Shown here: in pieces, positions 20,501 through 32,760 of the stretch | Position numbering within the stretch: the stretch's first letter is position 1 | Layout: every line of letters begins with the position of its first letter | Origin: Prostheceraeus crozeri | Taxonomy: Eukaryota; Platyhelminthes; Polycladida; Euryleptidae | Assembly (NCBI GenBank): GCA_907163375.1 | Contig: CAJQUW010003622.1 | Span: 310,001 to 374,000, forward strand | Direction: 5' to 3' | DNA: 64,000 nucleotides | Notes under the pieces: model-generated | The model's input: the letters and a program-made list of their open reading frames with translations, nothing else | What the model was told of the DNA's origin: nothing | Database searches by the model: none | Program-made: the position numbers and the translations under genes

Positions 20501-22416
20501 AGTAATGAAACAACTACAACTTTGTCGGGATGGAAAATATAATTTTCTCGGATTAAACAAAAAATCTTAATAACGTATCTTATAAATTAAACAGGAACAA
20601 CTAAAAGGGTTGCGAGAAAGACGATTCCAGCATTCATTAGAAAGATGAAAGGTAAAAATTCCCTTTAATCTAGTCCAAATCTTCTTTCGCCTATTTACCA
20701 GATTAGTCAAACTGTGCTAGATAACATGATTTCCGATCGCTAAAAGGTCCTGCCTGTCCACATGCTAGCGCAGGAGCGCTGGCGACGTAGTGCCGACACA
20801 TTGCCTTTCAAGACGATGAAAAAGCATTTCATAAGAAGAGGAAACACGAGCGGGAATAGATATAGGTTGAGTCGTACGCAAGCAGTCCAATCACAAATAT
20901 GACAGGTTTGACTTTGGCCAAGATATCGACTTGAGGGGCAGCATTGCTATTGATGTAGTCTTCACTCATGGATGGCAGCGAGAAATTTGCGAATATTTCA
21001 TTCTACAACACTGGCTTTGTTAGGAAATTGGTTTCCTGTTCAATTCTACAGAAAAATAGTTGCCAAATTCGACATGATATGGTTTTGGCAAGAATGAATT
21101 ATGAAGAATAAGAAGATTGAAACAAAATGACGTAAACGCCATGGGAAATCTTGTGAAGTAATTAGTAGAATGGAAAGTCAGGACTTACATGCATGAGAAT
21201 TGAGAGATCGGTGACCTTCGTATTTATTTCAAGACTACAATGATTGATAGAAACAGTGTAAATTTGCTTGCATATTCGAATGAAAGCAACAAGTATCAAA
21301 TGCAGTCCAATGAACCACATTCAGGGTGTACTCGTTGGATGGATTGTAAATTTCTATGTTTTTCAAGGTCAAATTTCTTTAAGATTCAAGGTTTTCAAGA
21401 TCGCGGACACATTTCTAAGTAAGCCCAAAACAGGATTAATTAGATTAAGTGAAACTTGCGGCCACTTGTGACCTCAAACTTGTGACCATGAAAGTAATAC
21501 AGAAGAATTGCCTAGCTTCCACAGAATTTCACACCCAACATTGCCTACTTCGATGAGAAGTAATCATCATTCTTTCCTCTCGGAAGTGAACTTTCGGTGG
21601 TCAAAATCAAATAGTTAAAAAAGGTCTCAAAGTTACAAATTTCATTAAAAAGTACTCATAATTTCCAATGTCGTGGGCATTGTTATAAATACTATATAAT
21701 GAAATACGAAAATCGGCTATGAAATAGTTGGCATCATTCGGTGAATGGCATCGTCAGTCAGTCACAGACCACCTTACGTTTCATTTCATTGGACTTCCTG
21801 AATTATAAGTGAACCACAATTGCGCCTAGGCTCGAACGTATGGCTAGTGAATTCTGTACATTCTCCTCCAGACATCAAGTATGGGTGCGTTGATAAATGA
21901 TAGTAAGTACAGCCAGTAGATTCATTCACTTAAGTTCGTTTGCCTGACTGAGTGGGGTTGGATGGTTCCCCCTAATTTCTGGATGGTACATTCAATTATA
22001 TCGCACTCCGATCATTCCGTGACCATGCCGTCAGCCATTTTCAAGGGCTTCGAACTCATAGACAATGTTGGCTCTTTTGATGATCTCGAAAAGACGTAGC
22101 AGCTCTATCCGCTCTCCATTCGATCGATGTCGTAGTGTTTGCACACCAGAAGTGCTGTATGTGATTAATTGATTATAAAATCTTTGATCGCCCGATTCAT
22201 TATTAATTGCACACTTAATCGTGCTATGATGTCGTCATTTAATATGACAAAAAAGACGCCAAAACGGCTCACAGGACGGTTCCTACAATTGAGACTTCAA
22301 GAATGACATTGTGGCATACTTGAAAATTATCTTTGTGTTGAAGCGACGTTGGACATTGGGTTTTGGGTCAATCTTGGGTAAGTGATACAAAACTTGGGTC
22401 TTCTATTAATGCTGTA
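17596..22416. other. Long AT-rich stretch without recognisable genes
   Basis: Apart from the hAT-like terminus at 17996-18064, I see nothing that I can support. Short frames (for example 18822-19040 and 20045-20299, both minus) lack family features and codon bias. Ordinary intergenic or intronic DNA is the likeliest explanation. Confidence 0.5.
17996..18064 (-). mobile_element. Solo hAT-like terminus
   Basis: Read on the minus strand it begins AAGGGTGTACCGATTCGTG and continues through CGATTAATCGG repeats. CGATTAATCGG-rich subterminal repeats next to a GGGTG end are common in hAT elements. A weak partner (AAGGGTGGATTC) lies at about 17649, but no target duplication supports pairing them. Confidence 0.4.
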
Positions 22417-23824
22417 CGAGGGTCATCCCAAAAGTTCGTGCGCGGCAATTCGTACCTATGTTTTAACGAGATAAATGAATGTTAAATTGGTTTTCTGTGA
22501 TGTATTTCGAGAGTGTGTTGAAAACGCAATTAACAAAGCATATCTATGACAAATTTCAGACCTCACCGTTCAAATTCAAAATCATAGATATCTGATTAAA
22601 TTGATTTAAATCTAGATGGTCGGTATTAGATGAACAAAAGCACATTGATTTAAAATTATCACGCCATTTTCGATCACACCAACTGCTTCTATCATTCGTC
22701 ATGGAGGTTACCATCGAGGAACGTGCGTTCGTTAAGATTATGACATTGCGACATATAAAGGCAGCAGAAATTCGCCAAGCTTTAGAAGAAGCTTGTGGGG
22801 ACTCCCCCATGGCTCTACGAACCGTGCAGAAATGGGTCCAACGCTTTCAAAGTGGCGACGGTAGCATCAAAGACGCGACTCGCTCCGGCCGACCTCCATC
22901 TGCTTGTGTTGAGGAGTCCGTGAATCAGGTGCGTGACTTAATGGCGAATGATCGACGATGGACATGCACGGAAATCGCCGAAAACCTGGATTTGTCGAAG
23001 TCCTCTGTTCATCGGATTTTGACCGACCATCTCGGGATGCGGAAGCTGTCCGCTCGTTGGGTGCCGCACAATCTCACCAGTGATCAGAAGGATGACAGAG
23101 TTCGAATCTCAAGGCAACTCCTTCGTCGACACCAGCAAGAAGAGGACTTTCTCGACCGCGTAGTTGCCATTGATGAAACCTGGGTGAGGTCCTACGAGCC
23201 TGAAATGAAAAGGCAAAGTGCGGAATGGCGACGACCAGGATCTCCCAGACCGATCAAATTCCGGCAGAAGCCCTCTGCTGTAAAACTGATGCTGATTGCA
23301 GCCTACGACACTTCAGGTATTGTTTTATCGCACTACGTGCCCCGTGGACAGACTGTAACTGCTGCCTACTACTCAAACTACCTCCGTGTCCATCTCCGTC
23401 AAGCCCTTAGAAGAAAGCGTCCGAATCTCCGAAATCCATTGATTTTGCATGACAACGCCGCCTGTCATCGTGCTGCAGTGACTCAAGAAACATTTGAACA
23501 CCTAGGTTGGGAATGCATTCCCCATCCTCCTTACAGCCCTGATATGAGTCCTCCCGACTTTGACCTCTTTGGAAAACTAAAAGAACCTCTGAGAGGCAGA
23601 CGTTTCAGTGATCTGGACGAAGTCAGGAATGCTGCGAACAGTGTTATTCGTGATTTGAATTCCTCAGGCACTCTGAATGGAGTTGCCATGTTGCCACACC
23701 GATGGGAGAAGGTTATCTCTCTCAGAGGTGACTATGTTGAAGGTTGACTTTGTTCGTTTGGTTACTTTTATGTTATAATAAATGATTATGTTTCACGCGC
23801 ACGAACTTTTGGGATGACCCTCGT
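22417..23824 (+). mobile_element. Mariner transposon, apparently complete
   Basis: The element is 1,408 bp and flanked by TA (22415-22416 and 23825-23826). Its terminal inverted repeats match perfectly over 28 bases, beginning CGAGGGTCATCCCAAAAGTT. It holds one intact transposase, and an AATAAA-type signal lies after the stop at about 23779. No other copy is in the window. Perfect ends and an intact frame suggest recent insertion. Confidence 0.93.
22701..23747 (+). CDS. Mariner transposase, DD34D, intact
   Basis: The 348-residue protein cuts and pastes the mariner element in which it lies. An N-terminal paired helix-turn-helix region covers about residues 1-110 (TVQKWVQRF, then SRS-type GRPPSACVEE, then SKSSVHRIL). 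The mariner signature WVPHNL is at 120-125. Catalytic residues are D158 in VVAIDETWVRSYEPE, D251 in LILHDNAACH and D286 in PPYSPDMSPPDFDLF, with 34 residues between the last two, as in mariner. Length is normal for the family (about 345-350). The ATG is the first in frame, 284 bases inside the left end. No disruption is visible. Whether it is active cannot be told from sequence. Confidence 0.95.
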   Translation: MEVTIEERAFVKIMTLRHIKAAEIRQALEEACGDSPMALRTVQKWVQRFQSGDGSIKDATRSGRPPSACVEESVNQVRDLMANDRRWTCTEIAENLDLSKSSVHRILTDHLGMRKLSARWVPHNLTSDQKDDRVRISRQLLRRHQQEEDFLDRVVAIDETWVRSYEPEMKRQSAEWRRPGSPRPIKFRQKPSAVKLMLIAAYDTSGIVLSHYVPRGQTVTAAYYSNYLRVHLRQALRRKRPNLRNPLILHDNAACHRAAVTQETFEHLGWECIPHPPYSPDMSPPDFDLFGKLKEPLRGRRFSDLDEVRNAANSVIRDLNSSGTLNGVAMLPHRWEKVISLRGDYVEG

Positions 23825-23826
23825 AT

Positions 23827-26800
23827 ATATACAAATCAAGCTATGAAAATTAATATTTTGATTTGAATCTTAAGAGAACTACATGATAAGATCACGAAGT
23901 TCTGATTTTTTATCAAAATTCTATTCAATTCACAGGATATTTCAAAAATGAAATACTTGTGATTATTGACTATTTCATTTAAGGGCTTGACAATACCGCG
24001 CGTTGAAAGTTCATATACAATGCATTTGCTGCAAGCTTACGTGTATTTTGTTGAATTTGTGCATATTGCATTTTTATATAATTATATTTCATATATTGTA
24101 TATCTTTGTAGTTATCTTCGCACCCCTATAATGTGTGCGACTGCCAACATTCATCTAAAAATGAATTATTTCCAATTTCGTATTCTATATTTTTTTCATA
24201 ATCAAACATGTTTGAGAACCTTTATCTAAAAAACCATAAAACCTTTCGTCGCAAATAATTGCAGGTACATTATCCTTATGTAGGGAAGTATGCATATCAA
24301 TTTTCAGCCCTACATGATCACTCTATCGTGGGATGCAGCTTCTCAAAGTTGACTAAAATTCTACGCCTTTTTTTAAAATTCATTCCTAATATAATTTCAT
24401 AGATAAATTTCAACCTGTAGCTCACTGAGTTCTCACCGTGCATCAGAAACAATAGCCGGGAATAGTTACAGTGCCAATAGCAGGTTTCTAATGCAAGTCG
24501 TTGGCAATTTGGAAGTCGACGAAATTTGAATAGACTTAATATAGCAAATATGGCTATTTTTGATTATAATCTCCCGTTGACTGACAACTCCAATTTGCAT
24601 GAAAGTTTCTGTCTACAACACTGTAAAGCTGGCAACTAGGATACTCAAACCTGAACGTGCACGTCGGCTTCGTTTAGGAGCTAATGCATTTTGAATGATT
24701 ACTTACTTTTTCATATTCTACTTCTAAAGATTTTGTGCACTGCTCAAAATGTATGTCATTCAAATGTCTTTAACACTGTATCTCCCTTGATATTTATGAT
24801 AGGCAAAGATTTTTATTCATTAATCATCTTAGTTATGATAAATATACAAGGTGTATATTAAGTTCGTTCCCGATTTTGTCTCATTATCAGAATCGTATAT
24901 AATTATCAAAAAATGTATCACTATTCAAATAATCGGATCACTAAAAGTTTTTCTTCTGCTTGATGATGAAAGTCTGTTGTTGAGGAAAGTATTTGATAAG
25001 CATTTCGATTATTTCATTAGCTGTGTAGAGTTAGTAACAAAGACTTGTGGAAATGTGCTTGAAGCAAATAAATGAATGATGTCTAATTATGCTTGTTTGA
25101 AAAATTGTTAAAGCAAGTAATTAAGTCACTGAAATTAATTGGCGTTGTTGAAAAGCTATGCATTGACATAGTGATTGACGTGAACCATGGACTTCTATAT
25201 GCTGGCATCTGAACATGACACTCATTGGCAAGTTATGTCCTTGATATAACACAGTTGGGAAACTCTTTTAATATTGATCCAATGAAGCTTAATCGTCATT
25301 TCAACTAACACGATGGGTCCCAAATGTTGTCCTGCTTGCTATCTTAGTGGCTTCAATAATGTATCACCCCAAAATGCGTGGCTTTGTCGAATTTTTCGAG
25401 CCAGATTCACACCAATGTCAGATTCCGCTGCACTTTCGTGAATCTATAATTTACTATAAACTGCAATATTCATGAAAATAGAGTACAATCCTTCAGATTG
25501 AAAATATGACTACTGGGGCGGAGGAATTCATGTACCTTAAAATCCCATCCAAATCATCAATTTTCAAATTGAATTTTGCTGCTCAATCTCTTGAAGTAAT
25601 CATCACAGTTCATAAAATTCTCTCAGTAATCGTCACGTGGAAGGAGAGGTGCATCGGCCCATCAGGATATAGTCATCTGTTTCTGGAAAACTACCTCTCT
25701 CTTCTCAGCTTTTGAAATAGCAAATGTTGAGCTCTCAATCTTTAACGTACATGCGTCAGCGTGGTCTGATGTGTCATTCTAGCCACTTGCTGATTATAAC
25801 ACATAATTGAAAGTTTTCGAAAGTGAGACAAAAATGAAAGAAAACTTCTTAACTATTCTTGATTTTGCAGTCAAGAGATAATGAAGCTTTGGCGAAGAAA
25901 GTGATGAACTCAATGACAATGGGGAAAAATTTCTCAATAGAGCAAATCTCACTGAGGATTAAATTCTCTAAGAAAACTTGACGAGGTATATACCTATGCT
26001 TTGGATTAAAGCGAGATTTTCATTTGCTGTTATTACATTGGTGTTATTCCTTCAGACGAGAGGGCAAACTTTACTGGGTTGATACCATTAGAAATCTTTC
26101 CATTAAGAATACTGATTTTTTCGTTTCATACACCCTATTGTTCACTTAGTCTGCTGTCAGTCGAGATTTTACCAATTTTGGTTGGATGTGTTGTGGCATG
26201 TTTGTGAATAGCGCATCAGAATAGCTTCTCTGGAAAGATCATGTTGTGCAAATCTGCATAAGCCAATATTTGTGCTACAGGGGAAGGAACATGCCTTTCT
26301 TATCGCATATTGAATTCGTTCATAATGATCTGCTTCATGTCTCTATGTGACTTATTTATTGGCATCATAAACAGATTTTTTCAATCCAATACTGTGATTG
26401 AGAGGTAATACACTTACACTTCATGATTCCTTTTTGTGGTGATTTTATTTCAATGCCCACATGCAGATCTAGCAGCAATGAAATTTTGAATCATCGACCT
26501 TGTTATTATCGATCATCCCTCAACTGAAAATCATTAATTAAAATGTGCACAATTTACACGCTACACTAAAATTTGCACTGTATGCGTACTATATGCATGT
26601 CCAATGTAGGAGGTAATTATTAATTGAAAGATATAAATGCATACACACACTATGCGGATATTCAAATTTTATGTGTGTGCAATTTTTGTACGTCTTTCAA
26701 TAAATCATTTGACTCTGACGCAGGCTGAGCAGCTGAAAATTTGGTTCTTGCATATGCTTTTTAAGTCACCAACAAGTTTTCAAGTGTACAATTTTTAAGA

Positions 26801-27904
26801 ACAATAGTTAAGAATTTTGCAAAAAGGTTTTTACTTTTTCCATTATTACGCTGTCTAATGTTCACAGAAAATCTTGCAGTGGTGTCATGTCTTCGACGCA
26901 ACCGTAGGATGAAATGATGTACGGTTGTCTAAGTAGACAATAGGACACTGTCGTTGTTATAACATTTCGCTTACCAATCGCATTTCTTAGCTATTGGGGT
27001 TTCTATGTGTGCCCGATGATCATTTTGCAATTCCAGTGAAAAGATTCACGGTGACAAGTAGACCGGCAAATGGCTAGAAGTTTTAACCCATATTGTCGAA
27101 TATCCCTAGATGAAGAGTCTTCAGGAAAATTAAGCCACAGATTTGTCATACGCTTTGTAGACTATGGTCCAGAAGAGAAGATCATAAATAAGGGCTCCCA
27201 TGCTACAACAATTTATTTTAGATGAAAGTGCTATGCATGCAGTCTCTATAAACGACTGGGCATCAATATTTTGTTGTAAAAAAGATATTTGAAAAATCAG
27301 CTATTTCGTTTGAGAAAGGGCAATTTTCAATCGGGAAATCGCTAGACTCTGACTCACTGATGAGTCTCTAATATCGGAAGGAATACAACGCAGAACTTAC
27401 TTTCCGCCTCAGTCGGACTCATTGAAGATTGATGAAAAGCAGATAGAGGGGACAACGGCTCCAAGGGTATCGGAGGATCTGACGGTACATGTACCTGAAA
27501 ATCGATATTTAGTTACCAGCAATCAATTACAACAGGGACATACCGGTGCATCTAAAACTAGTCTATTTATGTTAGAGAAAATGATTATTATTCTCGATGT
27601 CATCCATGGAATTTCACCACTATAACATATGTCTTGAGACCCTTATCTAGTGCTACAAGTTATCTAGTTTTGAGCTCCTCGGGGCATTGATATCCTGAAT
27701 GATTCACATTTTGCTACGAAGAGCATGATAATATATGGACATTTTACTGAAATTTTATACTTAAAATCTGAACGTATTTATTTTGTGCCACATCTTGAAG
27801 TTGGATGATTTTGTCATTAATCGTTCTTATCCTAAAGAGATAATATTGAAACGTGAATTCTTACATTTTAGAGTCATGAGTTTGGTAGCAAAGAGAAAGA
27901 TAAC
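23827..27904. other. Long AT-rich stretch without recognisable genes
   Basis: Only short frames without family features. A small hairpin (CAACCGTA...TACGGTTG, 13-base loop) lies at about 26900-26928. No transposon ends were recognised. Confidence 0.5.
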
Positions 27905-27906
27905 TA

Positions 27907-28825
27907 CAGTCGAACATCTGTATAGTGAACCCCTACAAAGTGAGTCTCTCCTCATAGTGAATTAAATTTTTGATCCCATCAAAAATGGTATGCTTCGCGC
28001 TTGGTACATATCTCTACATAGTGAACCTCCTCATAGTGAATGATCTCTTCAAAATGAATATATTAGTTGGTCCCTTTGTTGTCTCAACCTCTACAATGAA
28101 TACTTTACATCAAGGGCCTATGTATTGATCTTTAATTATGCTTTGTAATTAATACGCATCCCATGTACGTGCACTATCTTTATTCAGGGCGAATAGTTCG
28201 ATGAGTCTTATTACTCCTAGGTTTCCTAAGTTACTAAAGTCTATGAGTATACTATCTAAATTTAGATACAAATCAATAGTTAATGTGGCTGATAGTCTCA
28301 AGTTTACGTGCACTTTTTCGCGTTTTCAAGCGTACCGACTGTTGAGTCAGATCAGAGAATTCCTTGAAAGGAAAGTGACCAGCCTGATCAACAAGCTTTT
28401 GGTCGAGTAGAAAACATGATTGCTTCTGTTGACGAGAGACGTACTGTACGGACTCGTATTGACAGTTATTTCCATCGTTCGCACGTAGATTATACTGCGA
28501 ACAATACTGATTATTTTTTAAACTGATTATCAGTATTTCAATACTGATTATTTCATAGTAGTTGCATTTTCCATCTTAATTCTCAATTATCATTTAATAT
28601 GACACATTGTGATACAACACAGTATTACTGGTAATTATCCATATATAGATTTGTTTTCTAAATAATTGTATTAGTTTTAATTATTTTGTATGATTGGTTT
28701 GACTTTATATGCTTCCTATAAAAGCAATATTACACTTAATTTTAGAAAACCTCCTTATAGTGAACTCTCCTCATAGTGAATTTTTTATCTGGTCCGTTGA
28801 AATTCGCTATGCAGAGGTTCGACTG
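27907..28825 (+). mobile_element. Pogo/Tigger-like transposon relic
   Basis: It starts after TA with CAGTCGAACATCTGTATAGT and ends with the inverse of CAGTCGAACCTCTGCATAGC, followed by TA. Both subterminal regions repeat CTCATAGTGAAT-type units (about 27920-28050 and 28750-28790). The interior keeps the end of a Tigger-like transposase. At 919 bp it lacks room for the full protein (usually above 450 residues), so it is an internally deleted copy. Confidence 0.75.
28330..28485 (+). pseudogene. Remnant C-terminus of a Tigger-like transposase
   Basis: One frame reads LLSQIREFLERK, and a second continues GRVENMIASVDERRTVRTRI then DSYFHRS. Tigger/pogo transposases typically finish with a leucine-rich helix (L-LR-F-E), a helix ending in an acidic E-stretch and a basic-TxI-DFF-type tail; TRIDSYF fits the last of these. 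At least one frame change separates the parts and all catalytic motifs are absent. Confidence 0.5.
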
Positions 28826-29290
28826 TATATAAGTCACCGTCTTGAAGCAAATGAAGCTTGCAGAAAATCAAAATAATAGCACTCCGCATCAGTACGTTCT
28901 TTGTCTGAATGATTCCGTATTTGAAGTGAGACAAGTATAATTTATAGTAATAACTTTTAAGATGAAAAGATGTTTAAGTCATACTAATGAAGTAAATTTT
29001 ATGAACGCACTCTGTCAAGTCAATTGTAACTTCGCTTATTTGGCCAACAAATGTCAAAGAAAATTTAAGATTTTTTATCAGATTTTAGCGTGTTTTATGA
29101 ACGAGTATCTTCCGTGGACATATCCTAAAAAACCTGCAGATTCGAAACCATGCTGACAGAATATTTCATCGATGCATTGAAATTGCGTAATATACATTAG
29201 CGTGATGGCAATACGGTTCTTTATACACAATAGAAGAAAAAAGACAGAAAAAATAAGGAAAGTTTTGAAAGCAAATTACGTTGTGATTAT
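28826..29290. other. No gene seen
   Basis: AT-rich spacer between the Tigger-like relic and a LINE relic. A 64-residue frame at 28962-29156 (plus) has no family features. Confidence 0.5.
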
Positions 29291-30740
29291 TATGAAAAAT
29301 CTGAGTAGAGTTGAAGACTCGAAAAAATGGTGGACAAACAATTATACTGCATGTAAAAATTTCCAAGGATTATAATGATATTTCTTCATTCAAAATCAAT
29401 TCAACGACAATGTTCAATCTTTCATCGAATCAATCAACATTTGCATCAGTTGCTGAACATATTGAACCTTTAAATGAAAATGCTTTTGACAATCAGACTG
29501 ATGATCATTTTATTCCTGATTGTATTTTCCCAACAGTAAAGTCCGTTGAAGACATGTTGAGCACTATTAAAGTGCACAAATCGTCAGGACGAGACGGTAT
29601 TCCTACTTGGATTTGGAAAGACTATTACAAGACATTTGCCGGACCTATAACGTCAATTGATTGCTCTTCAATCAGAGAAGGTGTCTGGCACGTATGGTGG
29701 AGAAGTTCCAACATCAGCGTGCTCAGTAACACAGGAAAGCCAAAATCATTAGAACCCGATTTCAGAACAATAAGTTTTACTTCTGTCGTCAGTAAAGTTG
29801 TTGCTGAAACAATAAAGGCGAAAAATATTTTGCATTACGCTCGTGACAAATTAGATCCTAATCAATTTGATGGTGTAAAGGGCAGCTCAACTACACATGT
29901 CATGCTAACTATGATGGATGATCTATTGAGGAATGCAGACTATGGCTGTATTTATAGATTTCTTTTAATCGATCTTCCAAAGCATTCGATCAAATTGATC
30001 ATAGCATTCTTGCCTGCAAGCTACTTTACATACATGAATGCTTCTGTGTGACTATGTAAATAGATATCTGGTTTTCAATTTTTGTATCAGCGTATGCATT
30101 ACGTGAAATACCACAATAATTACTCTCAGTAGATGTCGATTTCAGCTGGAATACCTCAAGGAACTAAATTTGGACCTCTCACATTTGTACTCATGCTAAA
30201 TGAACTAAAAGCAAACATGAAGAATATTGACGACTGCACTATCTACGAAACATTCGATAGCACTAATCAGTCATTGCTTGCGCAGAGAGCGAATGAAGTT
30301 GCTGATTGGACAGAAGAACACATTATGAGACCAAATCTACAGAAAAGTGAAATGAGAATAACCTCTAAAGAAAAAAAAAACAGTTAAAGTGGAATCAGAT
30401 AGAAGTCGATGGTTTCATCATCAATGATGAATTTTCTTGGTCAGATCACGTGCTGAAAATAATCAAGAAAGCACAACTGAGGATGCATTTTGTTCGTGAA
30501 GTGATGCGATCAGGTTTCGGAGAAGCAGATGTTGTCTAATGTTATTGTGATTGTATAAGCAGTATTAATATAATACATCTGGAATATGGCATTTCAACAT
30601 CACGAAAGCACAATGAAAACGCTCCTAAAGTCGTTCAGAGAAGATTCATCCGAATGTTAGAGCACACGAATCCTTGAAAGGATCCTCTTCATCCCATCTT
30701 GTGTATCGCGCTTCCACCACCCTTTCTTTCTCAGAGAACA
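29291..30740 (+). mobile_element. LINE relic containing reverse transcriptase
   Basis: The plus strand carries a non-LTR reverse transcriptase. KKWWT at about 29325 precedes the polymerase. Next come VHKSSGRDGIPTWIWKDYY, WRSSNISVLSNTGKPKSLE, HYARDKLDPNQFDGVKGSST, GIPQGTKFGPLTFVLMLN (motif B region, about 30142-30198), and VADWTEEHIMRPNLQKSEM. Weaker downstream similarity runs to about 30720. This is the usual order in CR1/Jockey-type animal LINEs. The endonuclease domain is missing, so it is 5'-truncated. Confidence 0.8.
29401..30408 (+). pseudogene. Broken LINE reverse transcriptase
   Basis: Two open pieces (to 30051, and 30133-30387) belong to one ancestral protein that copied LINE RNA at a nicked target. 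The motif A region, expected as FLLIDFSKAFD, reads FLLIDLPKHS, so the second conserved aspartate region is lost. Between the pieces the expected stretch before GIPQG is decayed. The F-DD motif expected after LMLN is also missing. Stops and frame changes continue to about 30720. It is non-functional. Confidence 0.8.
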
Positions 30741-31180
30741 CATGAGATTTCCCGTAAAGTAGGACATCTACAGCTGACATAGAAGAGGAGAGTAAGTACC
30801 GGAGATAAATCCGAAGAGCACTTCTTCACCACAATCGCTTTAATATCATCGGGTTCAGTACTCTTCGGAGAAATCAGCTTCTGCAAAATCTTCAAAACTC
30901 TCCACTCATAGATGTGTAAGATTGGCATTTGACCTTCATTAGCAATAGGCTGTGAAGGGAGACTGGTTAGACGGATGAATAGTAGGATTAGTAGTGGAAG
31001 ACCTAGCAAACAAGTTGGCCTCATCAGTTAATGAAGTGGCGGATAATCTTGGTGGCAGACACAATTGGGAAGCTTTAGCCACAGAAGTTAAGTCAAATTG
31101 CTTTCGACAAAGACCAGAGCGCGTGGCTACCAAATGGACATATACACTGTATGCCTCGAAAAATGATGACCTGCACAAAG
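30741..31180 (-). mobile_element. Second LINE relic, opposite strand
   Basis: On the minus strand LTDEANLFARSSTTNPTIHP is followed by VLKILQKLISPKSTEPDDIK and AIVVKKCSSDLSPVLTLLFY. These match the segment upstream of, and entering, LINE reverse transcriptases (KA-LFA--F--NSTI, then LKSL---KS-GPDGIPA-VLKKCA-ELAPVL-KLF). It runs toward the plus-strand LINE, so the two lie tail to tail. It seems to be of a different LINE family, because its VLKKCA-type segment differs from the IWKDYY-type of its neighbour. Only about 440 bp remain. Confidence 0.6.
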
Positions 31181-32557
31181 TTGCGATAAAGATATGTCGA
31201 CTATCAGTGTTAAAGCAAAGCCAGAAAATCTGGTAGTCGGCACGATCGACGTCGAATGAAGGGGATTCAGAAACTTACAGATCCGAAGTCACAACAGCAA
31301 AAGCACCTGCTTTACCGCGAAGCAATGTGAAAAATATTATCACGACATTTCAAATGTTCCAGTGACACTGAGGATTGGGAATCTGTGTTTCCGTCAGAGC
31401 TAAAATGCTGACTCGACAAGTGTGACGGAGCTGGTGAACCGAATTCAGTTTGTCGTTGAAGCCACGTTTGTAATGAAACTGTGCTCTAAAACGCTTTGAC
31501 TGAATAGGGATGGGTAACCGCCTAATGTGCAGCCAGGCTAAGATGATAATTGCCTTTTTTTATGCCACTGTTTCTATGTCACTCTTTAATTTCGGACAGG
31601 CGGGACCCGAGAGAAAGTTTGTAGAGTTTTATTGGTGGACTGGCCCAGACCGAGACATTGAAGGACTTGGCATAGCTAAGCTGCATACAACTTAGCTGGA
31701 AAGGTTGCCGCTTGAAATCGATTGAAAATTGTTCATCATAAAGAATGTTTTTATTCATGACTATTGAAAGAGATTTGTGTTGATCATTTTGAGATAATGA
31801 ATATAGAATCATTCATTATCATCGATATAGAATCATCAATCGGTACATGAATATTAGAATCAATCAAACTTCTTATATTTCTAGTAGATTAACAACTGTT
31901 CAAGCATCTTAAATCTATACTATCGCAGAGATTGACTCACAATTGATTGAAGCATATTTCAGCCGTGCTTCTTTCAACCTTTGTTGTGAGCCTTATCAAA
32001 TGTCAAATTGTCTGAGTCAAATATTAATGCATTGAAGACAAGTCTGTCTTCGATATGTTCATCTTTAAGATACATCCCAAAGCGATTTCTTAGTACACGA
32101 CCTACAGACATCTCTCTCTAAAGCTGCTCTCTTGATTATTAAAAATCTTAACCAGTATTGAGTGTGCTAATCCTGAGGGGTTAAAACTTTTGTCTTCTAT
32201 CAATTGGGAATAAAAGGAATTGTCGACATAAGGATGTTTTTTAGACATTTCATACTTGCTCATAGCCTGAGCATACAATGTACTCGTCAATCACTTTGAA
32301 GCTTATTGTAATTGCATCATCTGCAATGAGCGGATAGTATTTATAGTTAATTGTCTAAGTCTTGATTTGGCATTACTTTGATTTATTTACGTTGTTTAGC
32401 TTGTAAGTCTCTTTTTATGATTAAAATGAAATTGTATTTGACTCAATACACTAATGCTTATTTACATAACCTCACAATAGTACTAGTAGAAAACCGAAAT
32501 TGGAATTCAAAGCTGACTAGAATCGAAACACAGGATTTGCGATAACAGAAAAGAAGT
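31181..32557. other. No gene seen
   Basis: AT-rich sequence with minor short repeats of ATCATCGATATAGAATCAT near 31795-31840. No genes or element ends. Confidence 0.5.
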
Positions 32558-32748
32558 AAGGCATCGTGGCATTGTGCTCTTATGTGCTTGATCTAGCGAT
32601 CTTTGGGTCCAGTGGTCGAGCCCTTGAGTGTCACTGTCCAGTCGGCAGGAACGTTATCCGGGTTTTAAGATCAGAACTCTCCAGATAAAGGTCTGACTAT
32701 GTCTTCACCGTCCCAGCCCCACTACCGGGAGTAGTGACGCTAAACCAT
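32558..32748 (+). mobile_element. tRNA-derived SINE with target duplication
   Basis: The head reads CGTGGCATTGTGCTCTTATG (A-box-like) and GTGGTCGAGCCC (B-box-like), followed by a body with ATCCGGG and a 3' part GTCTGACTATGTCTTCACCG... GGGAGTAGTGACGCTAAACC. The flanks CAGAAAAGAAGT (32546-32557) and CAGAAAACAAGT (32749-32760) form a 12-bp duplication with one difference. It is transcribed by polymerase III in life and moved by a partner LINE. Related copies are at 11925-12028 and 17256-17370. Confidence 0.75.
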
Positions 32749-32760
32749 CAGAAAACAAGT

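Noticed and set aside
30994-31236. Plus-strand frame with a death-domain-like look (NWEALATEV, then KWTYTLY)
   Set aside because: The opposite strand reads as LINE polymerase sequence over the same bases, which explains the open frame better; no start context or further exons support a host gene.
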